Positions 1 to 7,623 of a stretch of 13,296 bases of DNA are shown here, piece by piece. Below the pieces are notes generated by a model that saw only the letters and a list, made by a program, of their open reading frames with translations, was not told where the DNA came from and searched no databases. A program made the position numbers and the translations under genes. Positions within the stretch are counted from its first letter, which is position 1, and every line of letters begins with the position of its first letter. Source of the DNA: Bacteroidales bacterium (lineage in GTDB: Bacteria; Bacteroidota; Bacteroidia; Bacteroidales; WCHB1-69); contig DUOL01000049.1 of the NCBI GenBank assembly GCA_012838875.1, forward strand, positions 1 through 13,296, written 5' to 3'.

Positions 1-1
1 A

Positions 2-2935
2 TATACTTGGGGGACAACGACCTATAACACCTCCGGTACTTATACTAAAACGTTTACTGCTCAAAACGGTTGTGACAGTGTTGTAACGCTTAATCTTACT
101 ATTTCTCCATCTTCAAATGTTGTTATCAACGTAAATACTTGTAACAGTTACACTTGGACTGCTAATGGACAAACTTATACGCAGTCGGGAAGTTACACAC
201 ACACAATACCACAAGGCAATCAATACGGTTGTGACAGTGTTATGACGCTTAATCTCTACATACCTTCGACACTATTATCCGCCAATATTACAGGAACAGA
301 TGTTCGTTGCTATGGCGGTAATGACGGAACAATTAGGATTGAACCTATTGGTGGTACTGCTCCCTATAGCATTTTGATTTATGATATTAACGACCTTTCC
401 TCTTCAATCAGAGGATATAGTGGCGTATCCGCCGGAACTTCGCGTACTGCAACCGGTATTGCAAGAGGAGTTTATGAAGTACATGTAACTGATTTTTATG
501 GTTGTTCTTATATACAAACAATTACTATTAATGAACAAACTCAATTAATTGCTACTATTTCAACATTACAAACTATTACCTGCTATAATGGGAATAATGG
601 AAGTTTATTAGCTAATGTTAGCGGCGGAACTTCTCCGTATCAATATGCATGGAGCAACAACACATCAAACTCCGTTGTTTCAAATTTAGGAGCTGGCACC
701 TATACTGTTACCGCTACTGATAACAACGGTTGTACCGCTATCACCTCAATTACATTAACCGCACCGGCTCAAATAACTTCTCAATTTAATGCCACAGCAT
801 GTAACTCATATACTTGGGAAGGCACAACTTATAACAATTCAGGAACTTACACAAAAACATTGTTAGCGAGAAATGGTTGTGATAGTATTGTTACGCTTCA
901 TTTAACAATTAATCGACCAACTACAGCTACAGTGAATGCAACTGCTTGTCAGAGCTATACATGGGCATTAAACGGTCAAACATATTATCAATCAGGAAAT
1001 TATGTTCATACAATGACAGGAGCGAACAGTCATGGCTGTGATAGTATTGTTACATTAAATCTTTATATTCCTTCCTCCCCACTCAACGGCACAATTACTC
1101 CAACAAATGCTTTATGTTTTAATGCTAATTCCGGTACAATTACCGTTTCAGCTAATGGAGGAACGGCAAATTACAATATTTCCTTATATGATATCAATGA
1201 TTTAACCACTACAATCGGTGAGTTTACAAATATTCCACCGTCCACACAACGTGTTTTCAATAATTTATATGCCGGAACTTATCAAGTTACCATCACTGAT
1301 AATAACGGCTGTACTTTTACTTCAAACATTACCCTTTCACAAGCACCCGCAATTAATTTAACGGTAACTCCTCAGCACGTAACTTGTTATGGTGGAACGG
1401 ACGGACGTGCTTCGGTGAACGTAAGCGGAGGAACCGGAACTTATCGTTATCAATGGTCTAATAATTCGTCTACACCAGCTATTAACGGTATCCCAGCCGG
1501 ATACTACTCTGTTGTTGTTACAGACGCTAACAATTGTACTGCTTCGGGTAGTACAACCATTATACAACCTAATCCTATTACCTCCTCATTTAATCAAACC
1601 AGTTGCGACTCCTACACTTGGAACGGAATACGATATACTGCTTCAGGAAGCTATATCAATATTTTTAGAACTCAAGACGGTTGTGATAGTACGGTAACAC
1701 TTAATCTGACAATTACCAATTCTTCCAGTAGCCACATTTATGTTACCGAATGTAATAACTACACTTGGTACGGCAACGTTCTTAATCAATCAGGTGTATA
1801 CGACCATACGCTCACTGGTGCAAACAGCCAAGGTTGCGATAGTATTGTCTATTTACACTTAACTATTAATCGCCCAACTACCGCAACCGTAACTCGAGTT
1901 GCATGTGGTTCATATACTTGGCCCTTGAGCGGACAAACCTATAACCAAAGCGGAAATTATATTCATACGATTGTTGGAGGTAATGCCAACGGTTGCGACA
2001 GTATCGTTACCTTACGTCTTACTATTAATCAGCCAACTACAGGAGACATTACAGTAGCAACTTGCATCTCTTATACTTGGCCCTTAAATGGACAAACTTA
2101 CACCCAAAGCGGAAATTACAGCTATACAATTGCTAACGGAAATGCTGTCGGTTGCGATAGTATTGTTACTCTACATCTTACGATTTATCAACCGACAACC
2201 AGCGAAACGACTATTGAGGCATGTGTATCCTATCAATGGGAAGTAAACAATGAAACTTATTTCCAAAGCGGAGACTACGTTCATTCCCTTGTCGGCGGTA
2301 ATGCACACGGCTGCGACAGTATTATAACGTTACACCTCACCATTAATCAACCAACAAATTATGAAGTATATGACACCGCTTGCGTAGAATATCGTTGGAA
2401 TATTTCAAACGAAACTTATTATGCAACAGGCGATTATGATTATATTGTTCCGGGTGGCAATGCACATGGTTGCGACAGCATTATAACATTACACCTTACT
2501 ATTAATCAACCAAGTGTTCATGAAATTACAGTTATAACTTACAATCCATATTTCTGGGATGTTACCGAAGAAACATATAGTTCAAGCGGACAGTATTCTT
2601 ACACCTACTACGGAGGTGCCGCTAACGGTTGCGATAGTACGGTCATACTTAATTTGACTATTAATTCTGTCGGAATTGATGACCAAGTTGCTAATGCCGC
2701 TAACATCTCGCTGTATCCTAATCCGACACGTAACTACGTAGAGTTAGTAATAGATGAAAATGTCGACATTAAAGAAGCGCAAATTTTTGACATCTATGGT
2801 AAATTATTAAAAATTGAGAAAATTGTAAATAAACATAGTAGAATTAGCTTTGAAACGTACGCTAACGGCATTTATCTATTACGATTAAATAATGGCACTG
2901 AAGTTGTTAAAACTTTTAAAGTAATAAAAAATTAG
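2..2935 (+). CDS. T9SS-secreted repetitive surface protein with SprB repeats (5' end outside window)
   Basis: The reading frame is open from base 2 to the TAG at 2933-2935 (977 residues visible), so the gene begins upstream and the ATG at 240-242 is only an internal Met. The protein is a string of about 51-53-residue modules, each with a Cys-x-SYTW-like front, a G-x-TY-x-x-SG-x-Y centre and a GCDSIVTLHLTI-like end. Two pairs of SprB-type repeats (CYGGNDG / GGTAPY and similar; about 266-760 and 1073-1570) are inserted between modules. The end, about 2705-2932 (LYPNPTRNYVELVIDE, then DIYGKLL, then GIYLLRL), is a type A T9SS sorting domain, normally cleaved while the cargo is exported and anchored at the cell surface. 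Two Cys per module suggest disulfides. An adhesin or gliding/biofilm role is inferred from SprB similarity; the ligand is unknown. A terminator follows immediately, so this is probably the last gene of its transcript. Confidence 0.9.
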   Translation, partial: YTWGTTTYNTSGTYTKTFTAQNGCDSVVTLNLTISPSSNVVINVNTCNSYTWTANGQTYTQSGSYTHTIPQGNQYGCDSVMTLNLYIPSTLLSANITGTDVRCYGGNDGTIRIEPIGGTAPYSILIYDINDLSSSIRGYSGVSAGTSRTATGIARGVYEVHVTDFYGCSYIQTITINEQTQLIATISTLQTITCYNGNNGSLLANVSGGTSPYQYAWSNNTSNSVVSNLGAGTYTVTATDNNGCTAITSITLTAPAQITSQFNATACNSYTWEGTTYNNSGTYTKTLLARNGCDSIVTLHLTINRPTTATVNATACQSYTWALNGQTYYQSGNYVHTMTGANSHGCDSIVTLNLYIPSSPLNGTITPTNALCFNANSGTITVSANGGTANYNISLYDINDLTTTIGEFTNIPPSTQRVFNNLYAGTYQVTITDNNGCTFTSNITLSQAPAINLTVTPQHVTCYGGTDGRASVNVSGGTGTYRYQWSNNSSTPAINGIPAGYYSVVVTDANNCTASGSTTIIQPNPITSSFNQTSCDSYTWNGIRYTASGSYINIFRTQDGCDSTVTLNLTITNSSSSHIYVTECNNYTWYGNVLNQSGVYDHTLTGANSQGCDSIVYLHLTINRPTTATVTRVACGSYTWPLSGQTYNQSGNYIHTIVGGNANGCDSIVTLRLTINQPTTGDITVATCISYTWPLNGQTYTQSGNYSYTIANGNAVGCDSIVTLHLTIYQPTTSETTIEACVSYQWEVNNETYFQSGDYVHSLVGGNAHGCDSIITLHLTINQPTNYEVYDTACVEYRWNISNETYYATGDYDYIVPGGNAHGCDSIITLHLTINQPSVHEITVITYNPYFWDVTEETYSSSGQYSYTYYGGAANGCDSTVILNLTINSVGIDDQVANAANISLYPNPTRNYVELVIDENVDIKEAQIFDIYGKLLKIEKIVNKHSRISFETYANGIYLLRLNNGTEVVKTFKVIKN
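107..1717 (+). repeat. Two long super-repeats (about 807 and 804 nt) inside the adhesin gene
   Basis: Using the conserved GCDS codons as landmarks (Cys codons at 71, 230, 878, 1037 and 1682), the order 'full module, two SprB repeats, short module' occurs twice. Unit 1 is 107-913 (269 codons) and unit 2 is 914-1717 (268 codons). In both units the full module is exactly 159 nt (107-265 and 914-1072). The first SprB repeat of each pair carries a YDINDL insertion that the second lacks, so the pair was duplicated as a block. Nucleotide identity is clearly lower than protein similarity, so the duplication is not very recent. Confidence 0.8.
1718..2665 (+). repeat. Six tandem Cys-rich modules, five of them exactly 159 nt
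   Basis: The Cys codon of the GCDS motif falls at 1835, 1994, 2153, 2312, 2471 and 2630, a constant spacing of 159 nt (53 residues). The modules are 1718-1870 (153 nt), 1871-2029, 2030-2188, 2189-2347, 2348-2506 and 2507-2665. The units at 2189-2347 and 2348-2506 are the most alike at the DNA level around their ends (NAHGCDSIITLHLTINQP in both). The array sits directly before the sorting domain and could serve as an extensible stalk. Confidence 0.85.
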
Positions 2936-2954
2936 TCTCTATTAATATTTTCTG

Positions 2955-2987
2955 AGAGAGACCTCCTAAACAGAGGTCTCTCTTTTT
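2955..2987 (+). terminator. Intrinsic terminator after the adhesin gene
   Basis: AGAGAGACCTC (2955-2965) pairs perfectly over 11 bp with GAGGTCTCTCT (2973-2983) across a 7-nt loop, and a T run follows at 2983-2987. It starts 20 nt after the adhesin stop and ends 11 nt before the nadK ATG, so nadK needs its own promoter or relies on read-through. Confidence 0.9.
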
Positions 2988-2997
2988 ACAAATAAGA

Positions 2998-3897
2998 ATG
3001 AAAATAGCAATTTTTAGCAAACAGCCCATCAACGGAGAAAACTCTTTTATTCACCATATTATCTCTTATCTCATAAAAAAGAATATAGAGATTCTTATTT
3101 ACGAACCGCTTTTAAATGATTATCTTACGTATAATAAGAATAATACTTTTACTTCATTCAAAACATATAATGATTTAATCAACTCGCAACCCATTGATTA
3201 CCTATTCTCTTTGGGAGGCGACGGCACGTTCTTAGATGCTGCCAATTTAATTAAGAATTCTAATATTCCTATCGTTGGAATTAATACGGGAAGAATCGGA
3301 TTCCTCACGGGAATTAATAAAACTAATTTTGAAGAATCGTTTTCTCTTTTAGAAAAAGGCGATTATGAGATAGAAGAGCGTATTTTACTTATGCTAAGTC
3401 ATAGCGACATTCCAACCGCTCCTCGTGTTCATTATGCTTTAAATGACATAACCATTCGCCCTTGTGTGGATAATACCATTAATACTATTCATGTTTGGGT
3501 TAATGAAGAAAAGGTTAATACCTATTGGGCAGACGGTCTTATTGTCGCTACGCCTACCGGCTCTACCGCCTACTCGCTCAGTTGCGGCGGTCCTATTATT
3601 GTACCCTCTGTAAATGTGCTGATAATCACCCCTATTGCCTCCCATTCATTAGCCGTCAGACCGATTGTCATTCCTGACGATTCCATTATCAAAATTATTG
3701 TTGAAAATAGAAATGAGAAATTTTCTCTCGCTCTTGATTCTTACCAAATTTCATTGCAAAATCCTGTTGAGCTGACAATTACTAAAGGGAACTATACAAT
3801 TAAAACTGTTCGTTTCCCCTCCGCCGACTTCTATTCTGTCATACGTGAAAAATTATTATGGGGCATCGATATACGTAATACAAACCCTAACTCCTAA
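2998..3897 (+). CDS. nadK: NAD kinase
   Basis: Phosphorylates NAD to NADP in the cytoplasm using ATP or polyphosphate. The 299 residues match the usual family length. The diagnostic GGDGT motif is at residues 73-77 (SLGGDGTFLDA), followed by INTGRIGFL (95-103), the LND motif (148-150), and the glycine-rich region TPTGSTAYSLSCGGPI (185-200) that shapes the NAD and nucleotide site. The C-terminal LLWGIDIRN resembles the end typical of Bacteroidota NadK proteins. The ATG at 2998 is directly preceded by the upstream gene's terminator and by AATAAGA, with no Shine-Dalgarno sequence, as is usual in this phylum. A 47-nt gap separates it from the transporter gene on the same strand; no terminator is visible there, so the two may be co-transcribed. 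Confidence 0.96.
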   Translation: MKIAIFSKQPINGENSFIHHIISYLIKKNIEILIYEPLLNDYLTYNKNNTFTSFKTYNDLINSQPIDYLFSLGGDGTFLDAANLIKNSNIPIVGINTGRIGFLTGINKTNFEESFSLLEKGDYEIEERILLMLSHSDIPTAPRVHYALNDITIRPCVDNTINTIHVWVNEEKVNTYWADGLIVATPTGSTAYSLSCGGPIIVPSVNVLIITPIASHSLAVRPIVIPDDSIIKIIVENRNEKFSLALDSYQISLQNPVELTITKGNYTIKTVRFPSADFYSVIREKLLWGIDIRNTNPNS

Positions 3898-3944
3898 CAT
3901 ATCGTACAAAATAGGCTAAACTCAAATAACTATTTTCAATTTTT

Positions 3945-4844
3945 ATGAATAAATATCGAAGTTTTGTTTTGCCCATAGCTCTTCTTTTAAGTTTATTTTT
4001 TCATGAAAAAATAGTAATTCTAAAATCGACAGTTCCGATTTTAATTTTCTCCATACTTTTTCTGAGTTTCAGCAATATCGACCTAAAAAAATTAAAATTT
4101 AGCTCTTTTAATATTTGGTTATTAGCTTTTCAGTTTACAGTCAGCTTAGCGGCGTACTTTATATTCGTTCCCTTTAATGATATTTTGGCGCAAGGAGCCT
4201 TATTAGCAATTTTATGCCCCGTTGCATCTGCCGTAGTTGTAATCTCTTGTTTACTAGGAGCTAACAAAGAAAAAATAGGCTATTTTAGCATTATCGGCAA
4301 TCTCAGTGTTGCCGTTATGGCTCCTATTTACTTTTCTTTTATTGGCAATCAAGTTGATATGCCCTTTCGTGAATCTTTTCTTCTTATTTTCTCTAAGATG
4401 CTGCCTATCATTATTTTGCCTATTGCTCTATCTTTTTTGTTTCAATATTTTGCTCCAAAAATAAATCGTTTTTTTGTCAAATGTAATAGTCTCTCTTTCT
4501 ATTTGTGGGCAATAGCTTTAACGATTACTCTAAGCCAAACCACCTATTTCTTACACTATTCTGAAAAATCACAACTCCCCATTATCATTGCACTCTCGTG
4601 CATTTCGCTATTTTCGTGTATTTTGCAGTACGGTGTGGGTTATTTTATAGGAAAAAAATATGGCGACACCGTTGCCGGTTCGCAAGGATTGGGACAAAAA
4701 AATAATTCGTTAGGAATCTGGATGGCTTATACCTATTTAGATCCCTTAACTGCCATTGTGCCAGCCTCTTATTCTATCTTTCAAAATATTTATAACAGTT
4801 ACAGAATTGCCCTGAAAGAGCAAAAAGATAAAAAGAATAAATAG
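3945..4844 (+). CDS. BASS-family (bile acid:sodium symporter-like) transporter
   Basis: A 299-residue integral membrane protein with about nine hydrophobic segments (roughly residues 5-20, 28-44, 56-76, 83-104, 112-134, 146-168, 183-203, 211-235 and 254-280) and a basic C-terminal tail. Two regions fit the discontinuous crossover helices that form the substrate and sodium site in this family: AILCPVASAVVV (88-99) and GLGQKNNSLGIWMAY (248-262). The substrate cannot be read from sequence; in bacteria the family moves organic anions, such as bile acids, pantoate or keto acids, with sodium. It follows nadK by 47 nt. The region downstream holds a GC-rich half repeat that could act as a terminator. 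Confidence is high for a transporter of this fold and moderate for the exact family. Confidence 0.75.
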   Translation: MNKYRSFVLPIALLLSLFFHEKIVILKSTVPILIFSILFLSFSNIDLKKLKFSSFNIWLLAFQFTVSLAAYFIFVPFNDILAQGALLAILCPVASAVVVISCLLGANKEKIGYFSIIGNLSVAVMAPIYFSFIGNQVDMPFRESFLLIFSKMLPIIILPIALSFLFQYFAPKINRFFVKCNSLSFYLWAIALTITLSQTTYFLHYSEKSQLPIIIALSCISLFSCILQYGVGYFIGKKYGDTVAGSQGLGQKNNSLGIWMAYTYLDPLTAIVPASYSIFQNIYNSYRIALKEQKDKKNK

Positions 4845-4849
4845 ATTTA

Positions 4850-4922
4850 GGGCGTCCCCACCGCTTGTACCCGCGGACTTGGAGGCGGGCGCCGACCCCG
4901 AACGCACCAAGGGGACACGCCC
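4850..4922 (+). repeat. Half copy of the GC-rich dispersed repeat
   Basis: A GC-rich island between AT-rich genes. It matches the distal half of the element seen in full at 11320-11495 (minus) and 13158 onward (plus): the segment around 4856-4882 (CCCGCGGACTTGGA core) is close to the copy at the window end, and 4883-4922 lines up without gaps with the end of the 11320-11495 copy, including GACCCCGA and ACGCCC. Its own ends pair: GGGCGT-CCCC (4850-4859) with GGGG-ACACGCCC (4911-4922, two bases bulged), enclosing a smaller hairpin CCCGC/GCGGG (4870-4874, 4885-4889). It starts 5 nt after the transporter stop, so it may also end that transcript. Confidence 0.75.
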
Positions 4923-4988
4923 TTGAAAAATTTATGATTATTTTTATTTCAACTAAAAAACAAACTCATCAATAAAAACAAAATTGCT

Positions 4989-4996
4989 TATTTTTG
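4989..4996 (+). promoter_or_regulatory. Putative Bacteroidota -7 box for the glycan cluster
   Basis: TATTTTTG matches the TAnnTTTG -7 consensus of the Bacteroidota housekeeping sigma factor. It lies 90 nt before the start of the first cluster gene at 5087 and would give a leader of roughly 80 nt. No TTTG -33 element is seen at the usual spacing, so the call rests on one box and on position. Confidence 0.35.
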
Positions 4997-5086
4997 CACT
5001 ACATTTATGAATGTATGAAACTCATTTTTATTTTCCTCTTATAATAGTACTGAATATCGTTTGAAATTTGTTTAATTTAAAAATAT

Positions 5087-6361
5087 ATGAAAAATAGTAA
5101 AATTGCTGTTATTGGTTTGGGGTATGTCGGCTTACCTTTGGCTCGTCTATTTTCGACTAAATATCAAACAATTGGCTTTGATATTAATGAGGAACGAGTG
5201 AAGATGTTGCAAGAAGGGCACGATAAAACTTTGGAAGTTGATGACCTTCTTTTACAACAAGCAATAAAAAGCGGATTGCAATTTACGTCTAATCTTCACG
5301 ATATTAGAGATTATAACGTCTATATTGTTGCCGTTCCCACGCCTGTTGACCATAACAATTATCCCGACTTAACTCCCTTGCTTGATGTAAGTCGTATGCT
5401 TGGAAACGTGATTGCAAAAGGGGACATTGTCATTTACGAATCGACTGTCTACCCCGGAGTTACGGAAGAGGAGTGCATTCCCTTGATTGAGAAAGTGTCA
5501 AATTTAGTTTTTAATCAAGATTTTTTTGCCGGTTATTCACCGGAACGTATCAATCCCGGTGATAAAGAGCGTCCTATCGAAAAGATTAAGAAAATAACCT
5601 CGGGGTCTACGCCGGAAATTGCTGATTTTATTGATGAATTATACAATTCCGTTTTGTTAAATGGAACACATAAAGCCACTTCCATACGCGTAGCTGAAGC
5701 CGCAAAAATTATTGAAAATGCGCAACGTGACGTCAATATCGCTTTTATGAATGAATTGGCGAAAATTTTTAACGCTATGAATATCGATACGGACGAGGTC
5801 TTACAAGCCGCCGGAACGAAATGGAACTTTATTAAACTTAAACCCGGGTTGGTTGGCGGACACTGTATTAGCGTTGACCCATATTATCTTATACAAAAAG
5901 CGCAAATTTACGGTATCTTGCCTCGTGTTATGACGAACGCCAGACGCTTGAATGACGGAATGGGCGACTATATTGCTCATCAAGTTATTAAGCTGATGAA
6001 TAAAAAGGGAATTATGGTTAAGGATGCCAAAATTTTAATTCTTGGCATAACTTTTAAAGAAAATTGCCCCGATATTCGTAATACAAAAGTGATAGACCTT
6101 TATCATACCCTCCAAGAATATACAAACAATATAACTATTTTGGACAATTGGGCTGATAAAGAGGTCGTGAGAAAAGAGTACGGATTAACCGTTTACAATG
6201 ATTTTCAAGATATTAAAAATGAAAAATTCGATGTAGCCATTTTGGCGGTGGCTCACAACGAGTTTTTAGGGATAAAGATTAGAGATTTCTTAAATCAAAC
6301 AGGTGTTCTGTATGATATAAAGAGCGTTTTACCTAAATCAACCGTTGACGGCAGATTATAA
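5087..6361 (+). CDS. Nucleotide sugar dehydrogenase, TviB/WbpO type (UDP-HexNAc 6-dehydrogenase)
   Basis: Oxidises the C6 hydroxyl of a UDP-sugar to the uronic acid with two NAD+. The N-terminal Rossmann fold shows GLGYVG (10-15), then VPTPVD (83-88), YEST (117-120) and SPERINPGDK (151-160). The catalytic cysteine is Cys260 in GLVGGHCISVDPYYL (254-268), and the C-terminal domain has the ITFKENCPDIRNTK signature (321-334). The 424-residue length and the SPERINPGDK and GGHC-x-VDPYYL motifs fit the TviB/WbpO branch, which acts on UDP-GlcNAc or UDP-GalNAc, better than the UDP-glucose branch; the exact substrate cannot be decided. It is the first gene of the cluster and only 12 nt from the next gene, supplying a charged sugar donor for the glycan. 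Confidence 0.9.
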   Translation: MKNSKIAVIGLGYVGLPLARLFSTKYQTIGFDINEERVKMLQEGHDKTLEVDDLLLQQAIKSGLQFTSNLHDIRDYNVYIVAVPTPVDHNNYPDLTPLLDVSRMLGNVIAKGDIVIYESTVYPGVTEEECIPLIEKVSNLVFNQDFFAGYSPERINPGDKERPIEKIKKITSGSTPEIADFIDELYNSVLLNGTHKATSIRVAEAAKIIENAQRDVNIAFMNELAKIFNAMNIDTDEVLQAAGTKWNFIKLKPGLVGGHCISVDPYYLIQKAQIYGILPRVMTNARRLNDGMGDYIAHQVIKLMNKKGIMVKDAKILILGITFKENCPDIRNTKVIDLYHTLQEYTNNITILDNWADKEVVRKEYGLTVYNDFQDIKNEKFDVAILAVAHNEFLGIKIRDFLNQTGVLYDIKSVLPKSTVDGRL

Positions 6362-6373
6362 AAATATCTTTTT

Positions 6374-7543
6374 ATGCATTGTTTATATTTAGCGGAAGAT
6401 TATATCGGCTCTAAAGTTCATCATCAATTGTGTGCTGCGATTGATGAACAAAATCAGGGGACTATGACGCTCTTTGCCGTGCGAAGACGTAACGGGAAAA
6501 CTAAGGATTTGACAACAATGTATGCTCCTGTCCACTACTCAACTTTTATCGCCGATTTGACCTCTTCGCACCTAAAATATAAATACTTTTTTAAACATAA
6601 AATAAAGGTAAAAGAGCAACTGCTTTTAAGTAAAACCGATATTAAACAGTACGACTTGATACATGCGGCAACACTCTTTTCCGAAGGTGCCTTAGCTTTT
6701 TCTCTGTTTAAAAAGTATAACATTCCTTACTGCGTGAGCGTTAGAGGGAGTGATATTAATTTTTATTTTAAAAAGATGCCGCACTTGTGGCTCTTGGGAA
6801 AAGAAATTTTGAAAAATGCTAAAAGCGTTATCTTTATTTCGCCATATTCACAAAAAAAACTTTTTAAAATTAAATTTTTAAAACCGATTTTAAAAAACTT
6901 GTCCGCTAAAAGTGTTATAATCCCTAACGGAATTGAAGATTTTTGGCATCAGAACCTATTTACACCGCAAGAGATGAAAAATCCTTATTCTCTGCTTTAT
7001 GTAGGACGATTTGATAAAAACAAGAATATTTTATCGTTAATTGAAGCTGTCAGACGGTTGCGAAGCGAAAAACCCGAACTGCAACTTACGCTAATCGGCG
7101 GAAAAGGAAGTAAGGAAAGAAAAGTCCTTGATTTAGTGAAAAAATACGATTGGCTGCATTATAAAGGGGAGATTTACAAGCACGAAGAGTTGCTTTTACA
7201 TTATCGCCAACACCATATTTTTTCAATGGTTTCGCACTCGGAAACTTTTGGCTTGGTCTATTTAGAAGCGTTGAGCCAAGGAGTGCCCGTCATTTATACA
7301 GCGAAGCAAGGCTTTGACGGTATTTTTAAAGAGTTGGAAATTGGCTACGGAGTCGATTCAAAAAATATTCAAAATATTATGGAAAATATTCAAAAAGTGA
7401 TTGAAAATTATCATTTTTTGCAGAAAAATATCGCCAATATACCTTTTTCACAATTTGAATGGAAAAATATTGCAATGCAATATAATGATTTATACAAAAG
7501 CATACTTAGCGAAAAAATGTGTACTTTTGCCCATTGTAGTTAA
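6374..7543 (+). CDS. GT4-family glycosyltransferase
   Basis: A retaining GT-B fold enzyme that adds a sugar from a nucleotide donor to a growing lipid-linked glycan on the inner face of the membrane. Of 389 residues, the N-terminal acceptor domain runs to about 185 and ends in IIPNGI (182-187). The donor domain opens with LLYVGRFDKNKN (207-218) and holds the GT4 E-x7-E motif, Glu290 and Glu298, within SETFGLVYLEALSQGVPVI. There are no membrane segments. Start and stop fit tight packing, 12 nt after the dehydrogenase. An 80-nt gap follows, with a possible internal promoter. Donor and acceptor sugars are unknown. Confidence 0.9.
   Translation: MHCLYLAEDYIGSKVHHQLCAAIDEQNQGTMTLFAVRRRNGKTKDLTTMYAPVHYSTFIADLTSSHLKYKYFFKHKIKVKEQLLLSKTDIKQYDLIHAATLFSEGALAFSLFKKYNIPYCVSVRGSDINFYFKKMPHLWLLGKEILKNAKSVIFISPYSQKKLFKIKFLKPILKNLSAKSVIIPNGIEDFWHQNLFTPQEMKNPYSLLYVGRFDKNKNILSLIEAVRRLRSEKPELQLTLIGGKGSKERKVLDLVKKYDWLHYKGEIYKHEELLLHYRQHHIFSMVSHSETFGLVYLEALSQGVPVIYTAKQGFDGIFKELEIGYGVDSKNIQNIMENIQKVIENYHFLQKNIANIPFSQFEWKNIAMQYNDLYKSILSEKMCTFAHCS
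7522..7529 (+). promoter_or_regulatory. Possible internal -7 box before the GT2 gene
   Basis: TACTTTTG matches the TAnnTTTG -7 consensus. It lies in the last codons of the GT4 gene, about 95 nt before the GT2 start, at the only sizeable gap in the cluster (80 nt). No -33 TTTG is visible, so this is weak evidence for a second transcription start. Confidence 0.28.
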
Positions 7544-7623
7544 TTTTGATTTTTACAAAACTGCAAAAATGGGAATGGATTGGAATAGTTTCCCGTACTT
7601 TATAATTTTTTTATCGGACAACA

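Noticed and set aside
107..2665. CRISPR-like periodic repeat
   Set aside because: The periodicity is in-frame protein modules with synonymous variation; there are no short identical repeats with unique spacers.
240..2935. Adhesin gene starting at the internal ATG near 242
   Set aside because: The frame is open back to base 2 and encodes two more modules of the same repeat family, so this Met is internal.
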